Source: Neobacillus niacini
Lineage (GTDB): Bacteria; Bacillota; Bacilli; Bacillales; Cytobacillaceae
Length of the DNA stretch: 64,000 bases
NCBI RefSeq assembly: GCF_030817595.1
Contig: NZ_JAUSZN010000001.1
Span: forward strand, 5,940,001 to 6,004,000
Direction: 5' to 3'
In this document: positions 1-9,601 of the stretch, in pieces
How the letters are laid out: each line of letters starts with the position of its first letter
Numbering within the stretch: position 1 is the stretch's first letter
The notes under the pieces: generated by a model
Seen by the model: the letters and a program-made list of their open reading frames with translations, nothing else
Databases searched by the model: none
Told to the model about the DNA's origin: nothing
Position numbers and translations under genes: made by a program

Positions 1-507
1 GATGAGAAGGCATTGAAATTTTATCAAAAGGCAATTGAATTAGATGAGAACACTGCAGCTGCTTATTATAGTGCTGGTACGATTTATTTTAGCCTTGACC
101 AATTTGATAGAGCTAAAAATATGTTTGAACAGGCGATGAAAAAAGGTCTTCACACAAGTGATAATTATTTCATGCTAGGTTTAACCCTTGTACAGCTTGA
201 TCAAGGTAAATATGCTCTGCCTTATTTACAAAGAAGTGTCGAACTCAATGAGGAAGATGCAGAAGCACGTTTTCAGTATGGATTGTGTCTTGCACAGCTT
301 GAATTAATTGATGAGGCGATTATTCAATTTGAAAAGTGTATCGAATTGGATCAGGAGCATACAGATGCCATGTATAATTTAGGCGTTTCTTATGCCTTTA
401 AAGAAAAAGCAGATAAAGCATTGGAGATGTTTGATAAAGCACTTGAGATACAACCGGATCATTTGTTAGCAGGCCATGCAAAAAAATTGATTGAATCAGC
501 AAAATAA
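1..507 (+). CDS. yrrB: TPR-repeat protein YrrB (5' end outside window)
   Basis: The frame is open from base 1, so this is the C-terminal part of a longer protein. About 168 residues are visible, made of back-to-back 34-residue tetratricopeptide repeats with the usual pattern of small and aromatic residues (A-Y-Y at helix A, G near position 8, A near 20, P near 32), for example the final repeat ending IQPDH. TPR arrays are protein-interaction scaffolds; no catalytic function is expected. In B. subtilis yrrB sits just upstream of recD2, as here. The last codons run to within 35 bases of the recD2 start, so the two are probably co-transcribed. Confidence 0.9.
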   Translation, partial: DEKALKFYQKAIELDENTAAAYYSAGTIYFSLDQFDRAKNMFEQAMKKGLHTSDNYFMLGLTLVQLDQGKYALPYLQRSVELNEEDAEARFQYGLCLAQLELIDEAIIQFEKCIELDQEHTDAMYNLGVSYAFKEKADKALEMFDKALEIQPDHLLAGHAKKLIESAK

Positions 508-541
508 CCCCATTTCAACAAATAGGAAGGAGGAAGCACCC

Positions 542-2953
542 GTGGACAAGCAAAGCTCGCTTGATTTATTTGCTGAGCAAGGGAAGTTCGTCAAAGGAAA
601 ACACCTAGTTACGATTTTTCATAATGAGCAGAATCTTTACACGGTATTAAGAATTCGTGTTGAAGAAACAAACCATGAATATGAAGACAAGGAAGCTGTG
701 ATCACAGGCTATTTTCCTAAAATTCATGAACATGAAACCTACATTTTCTTTGGTGATTTTAAGGACCATCCTAAGTTTGGCATGCAATTTCAAACGAAGC
801 ATTTTCGGAAAGACATACCTCAAACCAAGCAAGGTGTCGCTGCTTATTTATCTAGCGAGATGTTTAAAGGGATTGGGAAGAAAACAGCCGAAAAAATTGT
901 AGAAACATTAGGAGAAAATGCGATCTCAAAAATTTTAAATCAACCCTCCTTACTTGATTCTGTCCCAAAGCTTCCTCCTGATAAAGCAAAAATGCTTTAT
1001 GATACGTTGATGGAGCATCAGGGCCTCGAGCAGGTAATGGTCGCTTTAAATCAATATGGTTTTGGGCCGCAGCTATCAATGAGAATGTATCAAACCTATA
1101 AGGACGAAACCTTGGATATTATTCAAAAGAATCCCTATAAACTCGTAGAGGATATTGAAGGAATTGGTTTTGGCCGTGCTGATGAACTGGGTTATCAACT
1201 TGGAATTCAAGGTAATCATCCGGATAGGATAAAAGCAGCCTGTCTTTATTCACTGGAAAACGAGAGCATGCAGACAGGGCATGTTTATGTACACGCTGAG
1301 GATATGCTAATACAGGTTAAAAACCTGTTAGAAGAAAATAAACGAGATCAAATTGAATTCACCGATATTTCCACAGAGATATTGAAACTAGAAGAAGAGG
1401 GAAAACTAGTTGGTGAGGAAAAGCGCGTCTATTTGCCTTCTTTGTATTTTGCGGAAAAAGGCTTAGTTACAAGTATAAAAAAAATACTGGAACAAACCGA
1501 ATATAAGGATCAATTTCCTGAATCGGAATTTTTGCTGGCATTAGGGAATCTTGAGGAGAGACTAAACGTACAATATGCCCCAACCCAAAGGGAAGCGATA
1601 CAAACAGCGTTGATGTCGCCGATGTTAATTCTAACAGGAGGACCTGGAACAGGTAAAACAACGGTTATTAAAGGGATAGTTGAGCTCTATGCAGAATTGC
1701 ATGGCTGTTCATTGGAGCCTAAGGAGTATCATGCAAAGGGAGAACCATTTCCTTTTTTACTAGCTGCCCCAACAGGGAGAGCAGCAAAAAGGATGAGTGA
1801 ATCAACAGGCCTGCCGGCTGTAACGATACATCGCTTACTGGGCTATAACGGAACAGAAGCCTTTGATCATGATGATGCAACTCCTCTAGAAGGAAAAATT
1901 CTTATTGTTGATGAGACATCCATGCTTGATATTTGGTTAGCAAATCAATTATTCAAAGCACTGCCAGAGAATATTCAAGTCATACTTGTAGGTGACGAAG
2001 ATCAGCTGCCTTCGGTTGGACCTGGTCAGGTGCTAAAGGATTTATTGAAATCAGAGGTTGTCCCCACTGTAAGACTAACAGATATTTATCGCCAGGCTGA
2101 AGGGTCATCTATTATTGAACTCGCACATGACATTAAAAAAGGGTTCTTGCCTCCCAATGTTACCGTAAAGCAGCCTGACCGTTCATTTATCAAATGTTCG
2201 ACACCTCAGATTCCACAGGTGATTGAAAAGGTTGCGCTTAATGCGAAAAGTAAAGGGTATTCAGCAAAGGATATTCAAGTGCTGGCACCGATGTACAGAG
2301 GTCCTGCAGGTATTGACCGTTTAAACGTACTGCTGCAGGAAATTTTTAATCCTAATCCAGACGGTACACGTAAGGAAATTTCATTTGGTGAAGTAAAATA
2401 TCGCATTGGTGATAAAGTGCTGCAACTTGTAAATCAGCCGGAAAGCAATGTTTTTAACGGGGATATTGGAGAAATTATTTCGATTATCTATGCAAAGGAA
2501 AATACTGAAAAACAAGATATGGTATACATTTCTTTCGAAGGAAATGAAGTCGAATATACACGCCAAGACTTGAATCAAATTACGCATGCCTATTGCTGTT
2601 CGGTACATAAATCGCAAGGCAGTGAGTTCCCAATCGTCATTCTCCCCATTACAAGAAGCTATTTTCGAATGTTAAGAAGAAACCTCATTTATACCGCCAT
2701 CACAAGAAGTAAGCAATCGCTAATCTTGTGTGGAGAAGAGGAAGCACTAAGGATGGGTGTCGAAAGAGCGGATGAACAAAGTAGACAAACCACATTATCC
2801 CAAAAACTCCAAGAAATGATAACAGTCAAAGAACTTGCTGAAGAACCAGATCATGAAGAAACAACATTATCAGCAGAGGAACTATTAATGCAAGTCAATC
2901 CAATGATTGGCATGGAAAACGTTTCACCTTATGATTTCATGGTAAATGACTAA
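542..2953 (+). CDS. recD2: ATP-dependent RecD2-like DNA helicase
   Basis: A superfamily 1B 5'-3' DNA helicase, about 803 residues, of the RecD2 type that works without RecBC. N-terminal helix-hairpin-helix region (GIGKKTAEKIV and IEGIGFGRAD), Walker A GGPGTGKTT at residues 366-374, Walker B-like VDETSMLD, Q-loop GDEDQLPSVGPG, and C-terminal UvrD-like motifs (VHKSQGSEF, YTAITRSK). In B. subtilis RecD2 acts in repair and at stalled forks. I chose GTG 542 because an AGGAAGGAGG Shine-Dalgarno lies just upstream; a TTG at 491 in the same frame overlaps yrrB and has no comparable site. It probably forms an operon with yrrB. Confidence 0.95.
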   Translation: MDKQSSLDLFAEQGKFVKGKHLVTIFHNEQNLYTVLRIRVEETNHEYEDKEAVITGYFPKIHEHETYIFFGDFKDHPKFGMQFQTKHFRKDIPQTKQGVAAYLSSEMFKGIGKKTAEKIVETLGENAISKILNQPSLLDSVPKLPPDKAKMLYDTLMEHQGLEQVMVALNQYGFGPQLSMRMYQTYKDETLDIIQKNPYKLVEDIEGIGFGRADELGYQLGIQGNHPDRIKAACLYSLENESMQTGHVYVHAEDMLIQVKNLLEENKRDQIEFTDISTEILKLEEEGKLVGEEKRVYLPSLYFAEKGLVTSIKKILEQTEYKDQFPESEFLLALGNLEERLNVQYAPTQREAIQTALMSPMLILTGGPGTGKTTVIKGIVELYAELHGCSLEPKEYHAKGEPFPFLLAAPTGRAAKRMSESTGLPAVTIHRLLGYNGTEAFDHDDATPLEGKILIVDETSMLDIWLANQLFKALPENIQVILVGDEDQLPSVGPGQVLKDLLKSEVVPTVRLTDIYRQAEGSSIIELAHDIKKGFLPPNVTVKQPDRSFIKCSTPQIPQVIEKVALNAKSKGYSAKDIQVLAPMYRGPAGIDRLNVLLQEIFNPNPDGTRKEISFGEVKYRIGDKVLQLVNQPESNVFNGDIGEIISIIYAKENTEKQDMVYISFEGNEVEYTRQDLNQITHAYCCSVHKSQGSEFPIVILPITRSYFRMLRRNLIYTAITRSKQSLILCGEEEALRMGVERADEQSRQTTLSQKLQEMITVKELAEEPDHEETTLSAEELLMQVNPMIGMENVSPYDFMVND

Positions 2954-2984
2954 AACTATAAATGTTCACAGGAGGTGGGGCACT

Positions 2985-3461
2985 CTGCGAACATTTGGTT
3001 TATTAAAAGGACAGCCGGTGTTTGAATCGAAAACGGGTTCGAAGATTGGCGAGGTTACAGACTTATGTATCTCAAATGATGGGATAGTTAAGGGCCTTTT
3101 GGTTAAAAAAGGCGTTTTCTTTAAACAATCCTATTTTCTTGACATTCAGGATGTACTATCGTTTGGCTGGGATGGGGTCATGATTGAAGAGAATGAATCT
3201 CTTGAAAGACTCAAAACAAATCCAGAATATACCCTTTTCCATCAGCACTCTCTAAATGGAAAAATGCTTATTTCAAATAGCGGAGAGTCACTCGGATTGT
3301 TAGAGGATGTATATTTTCATGAGGAATTGGGCACAATCGTAGGGTACGAAATTACGGATGGTTTCTTTTCGGATATAACGGAAGGGAAACAGATTATACA
3401 ATCCGAGAAGCCCCCTGCGATCGGAAAGGATGCCATCATCGTAGACGTTAATCATACGTGA
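2985..3461 (+). CDS. yrrD: PRC-barrel domain protein YrrD (probable CTG start)
   Basis: A protein of about 158 residues with two PRC-barrel-like halves (FESKTGSKIGEVTDL near the start, SNSGESLGLLEDV in the second half), the fold also found in photosynthetic reaction-centre H subunits and RimM. The function in Bacillus is not known to me. The upstream ATG at 2946 overlaps recD2 and has no ribosome-binding site; a strong AGGAGGTGG at 2970-2978 instead points to CTG 2985 (M-R-T-F-G-L-L-K), giving a start just before the conserved barrel strand. No ATG, GTG or TTG lies at a suitable distance in frame, so a rare CTG start is the best reading. Confidence 0.8.
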   Translation: MRTFGLLKGQPVFESKTGSKIGEVTDLCISNDGIVKGLLVKKGVFFKQSYFLDIQDVLSFGWDGVMIEENESLERLKTNPEYTLFHQHSLNGKMLISNSGESLGLLEDVYFHEELGTIVGYEITDGFFSDITEGKQIIQSEKPPAIGKDAIIVDVNHT

Positions 3462-3473
3462 GGTGTTCTTTTC

Positions 3474-3665
3474 ATGTTAAAGTGTCCCAATTGTCAGAGC
3501 AAAGATATCGGCAAGATCGGCATAAACCAATATTATTGCTGGAATTGTTTTATTGAATTGTCTCTCACCAAAGGCATCATTAATACCCATCAGGTTGAAG
3601 AAGATGGTACACTCAGTTCCTTAGATGACTTGTTTGAAGAAGAAGAGCGTCGTTACACCATATAA
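3474..3665 (+). CDS. small zinc-ribbon protein
   Basis: A 63-residue protein with two CxxC knuckles, C4-P-N-C7 and C22-W-N-C25, spaced like a treble-clef or zinc-ribbon metal site, followed by an acidic tail rich in glutamate. A GAGGTG Shine-Dalgarno overlaps the yrrD stop, so it is co-translated with yrrD. It occupies the position of the small B. subtilis gene yrzR between yrrD and yrrI; the orthology is positional inference. No enzymatic motif is visible; metal-dependent protein or nucleic-acid binding is the plausible role. Confidence 0.75.
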   Translation: MLKCPNCQSKDIGKIGINQYYCWNCFIELSLTKGIINTHQVEEDGTLSSLDDLFEEEERRYTI

Positions 3666-3742
3666 AGTGGAAACACTTGGGTACTGAAGGTAGACAGTTT
3701 CGAAGTACAAAGCACTGTCAAACTACTGAAGAGGTGAGACGT

Positions 3743-3877
3743 ATGAATAAAGTAATGACTTCCGTTGTTGCATTGGGTGTTGGAGTGGCAGCCTATAATA
3801 TTGCGCAAAGAAACAACATGATTTCTGGCCGTCAAATGAAACGGATGCAAAGAAAAGTAAAACGTGCTTTATTCTAA
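3743..3877 (+). CDS. yrzQ: small YrzQ-like protein (DUF3918 type)
   Basis: A 44-residue protein with a short hydrophobic N-terminal stretch (VVALGVGVAAYNIA) and a strongly basic C-terminus (RQMKRMQRKVKRALF), typical of the small YrzQ/DUF3918 proteins of Bacillaceae. The in-frame region upstream of this ATG has no ribosome-binding site, whereas GAGGTGAG lies correctly before ATG 3743. An intrinsic terminator follows directly. Function unknown; the sequence suggests a membrane-peripheral peptide. The family assignment is from memory of similar sequences at this locus. Confidence 0.7.
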   Translation: MNKVMTSVVALGVGVAAYNIAQRNNMISGRQMKRMQRKVKRALF

Positions 3878-3882
3878 ATATG

Positions 3883-3909
3883 ATCCCCCTCATCTTGAGG
3901 GGGATTTTT
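3883..3909 (+). terminator. intrinsic terminator after yrzQ
   Basis: A 9-bp perfect stem ATCCCCCTC / GAGGGGGAT with a 5-nt loop, followed by a short T run. It closes the yrrB-yrzQ transcription unit. Confidence 0.85.
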
Positions 3910-3968
3910 GCTTTATGTATAAATCCGGTAGCTGACTCCAAAAATAAGGTAGAAGGAGGCATGTATCG

Positions 3969-5048
3969 GTGGAAATTCGTGTTAAATGGTTTTATCGAAT
4001 CGGTTTTTTGCTTCTTTTACTCATTGCTATTTATGTATTTTTAAAAATTCGTTTTTTCTGGCTGCCTATCGTTAGAGTGGTTTTTGTTATTATGCTTCCT
4101 TTCTTTATAGGTGGTTTTATTACTTATTTGCTCCATCCTATCGTGGAAAAGCTGCATGAAAAAGGCCTACACCGGGGGCTAGCTATTTTCTTTATTTATT
4201 TTCTGTTTTTTGGCGGTATTGGTCTAGCTATATATAAAGGAATTCCCGCCTTTATTTCTCAAGTACGGGACCTGGCAGAAAGTGCTCCCATCTTAGCAGA
4301 GCAATACCGAAGCTGGATTAAGGACCTTCAATCACATACACGTGAGTGGCCAGACGGACTTCAAGAGCGGATTAATGACGGTGTCATCGGTTTTGAGAAG
4401 AAATTAGATTCTCTCCTAACTGTAATCGTTGATTCCTTATTAAACATTTTGAACTTTGCATTTGCGTTGATGATTATCCCTTTTATTGCTTTTTATATGT
4501 TGAAGGATTTCACCACCATAAAAAGAGCCGTTTGGTATATCACACCTAAACAATGGCGGAGAAAAGGAACACGTTTTCTTAAAGATATAGATGAATCACT
4601 CGGGAGCTATATTAGGGGTCAGCTCCTCGTCTGTCTCATTATCGGAAGTCTTTCGACGGTATTCTTTTGGATATTTCACTTAAAGTATCCCTTGCTTTTA
4701 GGATTGATTATTGGAGTCACAAATGTAATTCCCTATTTTGGTCCAATAATAGGTGCAGTTCCAGCTGTATTTATTGCTGCAACAAGCTCGGTTAAGTTAG
4801 TGATTATTACAATTGCAATCGTTTTTGTATTGCAATTTTTGGAAGGCAATATCCTCTCCCCCTATATTGTTGGAAAGAGTCTTCATATGCACCCGTTAAT
4901 GATTATGATTGCGTTAACCTCAGGAGGGGAAATAGGGGGAATAATTGGAATGATTGTGGCAGTGCCCGTTCTGGTTGTCCTTAAAGTCAGCGTTCTTCAC
5001 GCTAAAAACCATTTCGCACGCGGAAAACTGAAGGAACCTGCATCATAA
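3969..5048 (+). CDS. yrrI: AI-2E transporter family membrane protein YrrI
   Basis: A 359-residue polytopic membrane protein of the AI-2 exporter/YdiK-YhhQ-PerM superfamily, with about seven or eight hydrophobic segments arranged as a paired N-terminal block, a soluble loop (roughly residues 90-140) and a C-terminal block with the family signature PYFGPIIGAVPA and a glycine-rich GGEIGGIIGMIVAVP. Family members are permeases; few substrates are proven and some members act in sodium/proton exchange. GTG 3969 follows AGAAGGAGGC; the ATG at 3961 is in another frame. It stands alone between a terminator and the alaS promoter. Confidence 0.88.
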   Translation: MEIRVKWFYRIGFLLLLLIAIYVFLKIRFFWLPIVRVVFVIMLPFFIGGFITYLLHPIVEKLHEKGLHRGLAIFFIYFLFFGGIGLAIYKGIPAFISQVRDLAESAPILAEQYRSWIKDLQSHTREWPDGLQERINDGVIGFEKKLDSLLTVIVDSLLNILNFAFALMIIPFIAFYMLKDFTTIKRAVWYITPKQWRRKGTRFLKDIDESLGSYIRGQLLVCLIIGSLSTVFFWIFHLKYPLLLGLIIGVTNVIPYFGPIIGAVPAVFIAATSSVKLVIITIAIVFVLQFLEGNILSPYIVGKSLHMHPLMIMIALTSGGEIGGIIGMIVAVPVLVVLKVSVLHAKNHFARGKLKEPAS

Positions 5049-5061
5049 AATAGGTATTAGA

Positions 5062-5090
5062 TTGACAAACGTTTTTTGTGTAGCTATAAT
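5062..5090 (+). promoter_or_regulatory. SigA promoter of the alaS T-box transcript
   Basis: Perfect TTGACA (5062-5067) and perfect TATAAT (5085-5090) separated by 17 bp. It drives the T-box leader and alaS. Confidence 0.93.
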
Positions 5091-5096
5091 CCGGTT

Positions 5097-5350
5097 ATAG
5101 AATATTTTGGATTAACATGTTGAAGGACCCTAGTATGTTGTAGTCCATCTCTAAGAGAGGAGCTTCCTTGGCTGCGAGAAGCTTTAGATGAAGGATAACA
5201 GAAGCTAGTCCGGAGTGCAGCTAACCACTGCCGTCATTGCCGCGTTAAGGCGTTATTTGAGAGGTGAACACGTGTTTTTTGTGTTCATAATCAGGGTGGT
5301 ACCGCGAGTTAGCTCTCGTCCCTGTCAGGGATGAGGGCTTTTTTGTGTTC
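5097..5350 (+). promoter_or_regulatory. T-box riboswitch, alanine specific
   Basis: A tRNA-sensing leader upstream of alaS. Stem I carries an AGTA bulge (near 5132), the AGAGAGGAG..TTGGCTG..GAGAAGC distal motif (about 5153-5184) and the specifier strand GAAGCTA, placing GCT (Ala) at 5204-5206, opposite the AGTA loop and closed by GGAC/GTCC pairing. The conserved T-box AGGGTGGTACCGCG is at 5293-5306 with its TGGT tRNA-acceptor site. Uncharged tRNA-Ala should stabilise the antiterminator and allow alaS transcription. The specifier matches the downstream gene exactly. Confidence 0.95.
5311..5346 (+). terminator. T-box terminator hairpin
   Basis: A 13-bp stem starting AGCTCTCG and ending GAGGGCT with a GTC loop followed by six T. 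It is the OFF-state terminator competing with the antiterminator formed by the T-box at 5293-5306. Confidence 0.92.
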
Positions 5351-5381
5351 TTTTTTAATTTAAAAGGAGGGTAAAAATAAT

Positions 5382-8015
5382 ATGAAATACTTGACTGGTT
5401 CAGAAATTCGAAAAATGTATTTAGACTTTTTTCAGGAGAAGGGGCATGCTGTTGAACCAAGTGCGTCGCTTGTTCCTCACGACGATCCATCATTATTGTG
5501 GATTAATAGTGGTGTTGCCACATTAAAAAAATACTTCGATGGACGCGTAATTCCTGATAATCCTAGAATTACGAATGCTCAAAAATCAATCCGTACCAAC
5601 GATATTGAAAATGTTGGAAAAACAGCACGTCATCATACTTTTTTTGAAATGCTTGGGAACTTTTCGATTGGTGAGTATTTCAAAGAGGAAGCAATTGAAT
5701 GGGCATGGGAATTTTTAACCGATAAAAAATGGATTGGCTGGGACCCAGAATTACTTTCTGTTACGATTCATCCTGAGGACCATGAAGCATTTGAGCTTTG
5801 GAATAAAAAGATTGGTATTCCAGAGGAAAGAATTATCCGCCTTGAAGGGAACTTCTGGGATATTGGTGAAGGACCAAGTGGACCAAATACTGAAATCTTC
5901 TATGATCGAGGTCCAGAGTATGGTGATGACCCGACAGATCCTGAATTATATCCAGGCGGTGAAAACGAACGTTATCTAGAAGTTTGGAATCTTGTTTTTT
6001 CACAGTTTAATCATAACCCGGACAATACCTACACTCCACTGCCAAAGAAGAATATTGATACAGGTATGGGATTAGAAAGAATGGCTTCCGTCGTTCAAAA
6101 CGTACCAACTAACTTTGATACAGATTTGTTTATCCCAATTATCAGAGCTACAGAAGAAATTTCGGGTGTGAAATATGGTGTGGAAAAAGAAAAGGATACA
6201 GCATTTAAGGTAATTGCCGACCATATTCGTACAGTGGCATTTGCTGTTGGTGATGGTGCACTTCCTTCTAATGAAGGACGCGGGTATGTATTACGCCGTT
6301 TACTGCGCCGTGCGGTTCGGTATGCTAAGCAAATTAATATCAACCGACCATTTATGTATGAACTAGTTCCTGTGGTAGGAGAAATCATGCATGATTTTTA
6401 CCCAGAAGTAAAGGACAAAACTGAGTTTATTCAAAAAGTTATTAAAAATGAAGAGGAACGTTTCCACGAAACTTTACATGAAGGCTTATCCATACTAGGA
6501 AATGTCATCAAGAAAGAGAAAGAAAAAGGCAGTGCTACAATTCCAGGAAGTGATGTTTTCCGTCTTTATGATACCTATGGTTTCCCTGTTGAACTAACAG
6601 AAGAATATGCAGAAGAGGAAGGCATGAAGGTTGATCACGCTGGGTTTGAAACAGAAATGGAATTACAGCGTGAGCGTGCTCGTTCTGCGCGTCAGGATGT
6701 TGGCAGTATGCAGGTTCAAGGCGGTGTACTAGGCGATATTGTTGTAGAAAGTCAATTTGTTGGTTATGACCAGCTTGAAACAAGCTCGACAGTTGTTGCA
6801 ATTGTTAAACATGGAGAATTAGTTGACGAAGCATTCAGTGGTGATGAAGTGCAGCTAATACTTGATGTCACGCCTTTCTACGCAGAAAGCGGCGGTCAAA
6901 TTGCGGATCGCGGAATCATTCTAGCAGAAGGTGTTACCGTAAGCGTAAAGGATGTACAAAAGGCGCCAAACGGGCAAAATCTTCATAGAGCTGTCGTGGA
7001 GTCAGGAATTCTTAAGACAGACGCAAAAGTGACTGCAAGTGTGCATCAAGATAATCGAGTACAAATTATCAAAAACCATACTGCTACACACCTGCTTCAT
7101 CAAGCATTAAAGGATGTGCTTGGAACGCATGTAAACCAGGCAGGTTCACTGGTAGAACCAGATCGTCTTCGTTTTGACTTTTCACATTTTGGCCAAGTAA
7201 AGCCAGAGGAATTAGAGGAAATTGAAAAGATCGTTAACGAAAAAATCTGGAAGAATATCGAAGTGGATATTAGCTTAAAACCAATTGCTGAGGCAAAATC
7301 AATGGGTGCAATGGCGCTTTTTGGTGAAAAATATGGTGATATCGTTCGTGTGGTTAAAGTAGGGGATTATAGCTTAGAACTTTGCGGCGGCTGTCACGTA
7401 CCAAATACATCTGTTATTGGGCTATTTAAAATAGTCTCTGAAGGCGGTATTGGTGCAGGTACAAGGAGAATTGAAGCAGTAACCGGCGAATCTGCTTATC
7501 AATTAATGAATGACCAGGTTGCTTTATTAAAGGATGCAGCGGATAAGCTGAAAACTAACCCTAAAGAGGTAGTTAACCGGATAGAAATCTTAATGACTGA
7601 AATTAAACAACTTCAGCGGGAAAACGAATCACTTGCAGCCAAATTAGGAAATATTGAGGCAGGTAACCTCGTATCAAAAGCAAAGCAAATTGACGGTGTC
7701 ACGGTATTAGCTGCAAAAGTTCAAGCTTCTGATATGAATAACTTACGAAATATGGCCGATGATCTGAAACAAAAAATCGGTTCGGCTATAATCCTGCTAG
7801 GAAGTGTAAATGAAGGGAAAGTTAATTTAATCGCAGCGGTGACGAAGGATTTAATTGACAAGGGATACCATGCTGGAAAATTAATCAAAGAGGTCGCAAC
7901 AAGATGCGGTGGAGGAGGCGGAGGCCGTCCAGATATGGCTCAGGCTGGAGGTAAAGATCCTGAAAAACTCGACTCTGCCCTGCAATTCGTTGAAGAATGG
8001 GTAAAATCAATTTGA
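5382..8015 (+). CDS. alaS: alanine-tRNA ligase
   Basis: A class II aminoacyl-tRNA synthetase that charges tRNA-Ala, 877 residues, full length for the family. The N-terminal catalytic core has motif 1-3 features ([19 protein letters not shown]), the editing domain has the zinc/editing signatures HTATHLL and CGGCH, and the C-terminal oligomerisation domain ends with the glycine-rich RCGGGGGG followed by [10 protein letters not shown] strong AAAGGAGGG precedes ATG 5382. Expression is governed by the upstream T-box. Confidence 0.99.
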   Translation: MKYLTGSEIRKMYLDFFQEKGHAVEPSASLVPHDDPSLLWINSGVATLKKYFDGRVIPDNPRITNAQKSIRTNDIENVGKTARHHTFFEMLGNFSIGEYFKEEAIEWAWEFLTDKKWIGWDPELLSVTIHPEDHEAFELWNKKIGIPEERIIRLEGNFWDIGEGPSGPNTEIFYDRGPEYGDDPTDPELYPGGENERYLEVWNLVFSQFNHNPDNTYTPLPKKNIDTGMGLERMASVVQNVPTNFDTDLFIPIIRATEEISGVKYGVEKEKDTAFKVIADHIRTVAFAVGDGALPSNEGRGYVLRRLLRRAVRYAKQININRPFMYELVPVVGEIMHDFYPEVKDKTEFIQKVIKNEEERFHETLHEGLSILGNVIKKEKEKGSATIPGSDVFRLYDTYGFPVELTEEYAEEEGMKVDHAGFETEMELQRERARSARQDVGSMQVQGGVLGDIVVESQFVGYDQLETSSTVVAIVKHGELVDEAFSGDEVQLILDVTPFYAESGGQIADRGIILAEGVTVSVKDVQKAPNGQNLHRAVVESGILKTDAKVTASVHQDNRVQIIKNHTATHLLHQALKDVLGTHVNQAGSLVEPDRLRFDFSHFGQVKPEELEEIEKIVNEKIWKNIEVDISLKPIAEAKSMGAMALFGEKYGDIVRVVKVGDYSLELCGGCHVPNTSVIGLFKIVSEGGIGAGTRRIEAVTGESAYQLMNDQVALLKDAADKLKTNPKEVVNRIEILMTEIKQLQRENESLAAKLGNIEAGNLVSKAKQIDGVTVLAAKVQASDMNNLRNMADDLKQKIGSAIILLGSVNEGKVNLIAAVTKDLIDKGYHAGKLIKEVATRCGGGGGGRPDMAQAGGKDPEKLDSALQFVEEWVKSI

Positions 8016-8049
8016 TAATGAGACAAAGTAGTGTAAAATGGTGGTAACT

Positions 8050-8240
8050 AGAAAAGCGGAAGTGCCTTGCCCAGGGGCGACAGGCATAAGACAAGCCGGC
8101 AAGAAGGTTGTTCTTTAACCTTCTTGTCGGATTGTCAGAAATGTGGAGGCGACTGCCCTGGGGCGACTTATGACTCGAGTCCCAAGGAGCCGAAACTAGA
8201 CAAGCTTATGACCCCGAGCCCCTAGGCACTGTAGCCAGAC
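8050..8240 (-). repeat. composite copy of the ~120-bp palindromic repeat
   Basis: Reverse-oriented relative of the repeats at 9360, 17734 and 45207. The right end (GAAAAGCGGAAG) and the central AAGGTT/AACCTT-type hairpin are present. After GGATTGTC about 70 extra bases intervene that include a diverged second copy of the left-end module (CTTATGACTCGAG...ACTAGAC) before the normal left end (CTTATGACCCCGAG...CCAGAC). With flanks, this fills the alaS-yrzL gap of about 280 bases. Confidence 0.8.
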
Positions 8241-8296
8241 ACAAACTAACTAGTCAAGGCAGTTATCTCCTCTACTAAAAATGCGAGGTGCATATG

Positions 8297-8563
8297 ATGA
8301 GCTCATTTGATAAAACGATGAGGTTTAATTTTCCTGAAGAGCCTTTTGAACATGACGTAAATGATGTTCTTTTTCAAGTTCATGAAGCCCTGCAAGAAAA
8401 AGGATATAATCCAATTAATCAAATCGTCGGATATTTACTTTCCGGTGACCCTGCTTATATTCCACGTCATCGTGACGCACGGAATATCATTCGTAAACTC
8501 GAGCGGGATGAAATTATTGAGGAATTGGTTAAATCCTATTTAAAACAACGACGTGAGGGTTAA
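8297..8563 (+). CDS. yrzL: IreB-family regulatory phosphoprotein YrzL
   Basis: An 88-residue protein of the IreB/YrzL family (formerly UPF0297). In Enterococcus IreB is a substrate of the PASTA kinase IreK. The highly conserved core [20 protein letters not shown] followed by [15 protein letters not shown] is intact. ATG 8297 is 6 nt from GAGGTG; the ATG at 8294 is a less well spaced alternative. It is followed 3 bases later by ruvX, and together with yrzB forms the conserved yrzL-ruvX-yrzB trio. Confidence 0.93.
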   Translation: MSSFDKTMRFNFPEEPFEHDVNDVLFQVHEALQEKGYNPINQIVGYLLSGDPAYIPRHRDARNIIRKLERDEIIEELVKSYLKQRREG

Positions 8564-8566
8564 GAA

Positions 8567-8983
8567 ATGCGAATTATGGGATTAGATGTTGGCTCTAAGA
8601 CAGTCGGTATTGCCATCAGTGATGAACTTGGCTGGACTGCACAGGGCCTCAAAACCCTAAAAATTGACGAAGAAAAAAATAAGTTTGGTTTTGACGAAAT
8701 TGGTCAATTAATAAAAGAGTATGGAATTAGTCAAGTAGTCATCGGTTTGCCAAAGAATATGAATGGCACGATTGGACCTCGAGGTGAAGCCAGCAAGCGG
8801 TACGCAGAGGAAATTGAAAACCAGTTTTCAGTTTCAACCATTTTATGGGACGAGCGTTTAACGACAATGGCAGCAGAGAGAGTCTTGCTTGAAGCGGATG
8901 TCAGCCGTAAAAAGCGAAAAAAGGTTATTGATAAAATGGCAGCATCGATGATTCTACAAGGCTATCTGGATAGCAAAAATTAA
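8567..8983 (+). CDS. ruvX: RuvX/YqgF Holliday-junction resolvase-like protein
   Basis: A 138-residue RNase H-fold protein (YrrK in B. subtilis). Expected acidic active-site residues are visible: the first D in [12 protein letters not shown] near the N-terminus, E/D residues in LPKNMNG and DERLTT, and a D in the C-terminal helix ([11 protein letters not shown]). The family is linked to pre-16S rRNA processing and has been proposed to be a Holliday-junction resolvase. It starts 3 bases after yrzL and is followed by yrzB, so all three are probably translated from one mRNA. Confidence 0.93.
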   Translation: MRIMGLDVGSKTVGIAISDELGWTAQGLKTLKIDEEKNKFGFDEIGQLIKEYGISQVVIGLPKNMNGTIGPRGEASKRYAEEIENQFSVSTILWDERLTTMAAERVLLEADVSRKKRKKVIDKMAASMILQGYLDSKN

Positions 8984-8995
8984 TGAGGTGACGTT

Positions 8996-9286
8996 ATGGA
9001 ACACGGAGAAAATCAAATTACAATTGTAGACGAAAAAGGTAACGAACAATTATGTGAAGTACTTTTTACATTTGAATCAGAGGATTTTGGTAAGTCCTAT
9101 GTTTTGTTTCAACAAGTAGGCGGCGTAGAAGACGATGAAGAGGGTCCTGAGATTCATGCATATGCCTTCAATCCTAATGATGAAGACGGTGAAGGGGAAT
9201 TAATTCCTATCGAAACCGAAGAAGAATGGGATATGGTAGAAGAAATGCTAAATACCTTCTTTGACGAACAAGAAGACGAAGAATAA
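8996..9286 (+). CDS. yrzB: DUF1292 protein YrzB
   Basis: A 96-residue, very acidic protein (tail EEQEDEE-like) of the DUF1292 family, third member of the conserved yrzL-ruvX-yrzB operon. GAGGTG precedes ATG 8996. The pattern [26 protein letters not shown] is typical of the family. No biochemical role is known to me. It ends at a terminator. Confidence 0.9.
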   Translation: MEHGENQITIVDEKGNEQLCEVLFTFESEDFGKSYVLFQQVGGVEDDEEGPEIHAYAFNPNDEDGEGELIPIETEEEWDMVEEMLNTFFDEQEDEE

Positions 9287-9299
9287 TTTCCAAAAAAGG

Positions 9300-9326
9300 C
9301 GATCCTGACGAAGGGTCGTTTTTTTT
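9300..9326 (+). terminator. intrinsic terminator after yrzB
   Basis: Stem CGATCC / GGGTCG, 7-nt loop, then eight T. It ends the yrzL-ruvX-yrzB unit. Confidence 0.85.
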
Positions 9327-9359
9327 GTCATATCGTGAATGCGCTTTCATTGCGTGGTT

Positions 9360-9480
9360 GTCTAGCTCCAGCGCCTAGGGGCTCGGGGTCATAAGACAAT
9401 CCGTCAGAAAGGTTAAAGAGCAACCTTCCCGCCGGCTCGTCTTATGCCTGTCGCCCCTGGACAAGGCGCTTCCGCTTTTC
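9360..9480 (+). repeat. ~120-bp imperfect palindromic repeat, full copy
   Basis: A full-length member of the repeat family: left end TCTAGCTCCAGCGCCTAGG, central hairpin AAGGTT-AAAGAGC-AACCTT, right end AAGGCGCTTCCGCTTTTC. Long-range pairing of GCGCC...CATAAGAC with GTCTTATG...GGCGC makes a single extended hairpin. Nearly identical copies lie at 17734-17854 and 45207-45327. The rest of the yrzB-mltG gap (9287-9601) holds only the terminator and about 120 AT-rich bases. Confidence 0.85.
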
Positions 9481-9601
9481 GAGTAAAATTGACATTTTTC
9501 GCTATTTATGCTGAAATAATATCTGATATGCTTTTTTAAAATAACGTAAAAAAAGAGTTTGAAAGATATATGTTTAACCGGCAAATGGGAGGGGCAATAA
9601 A

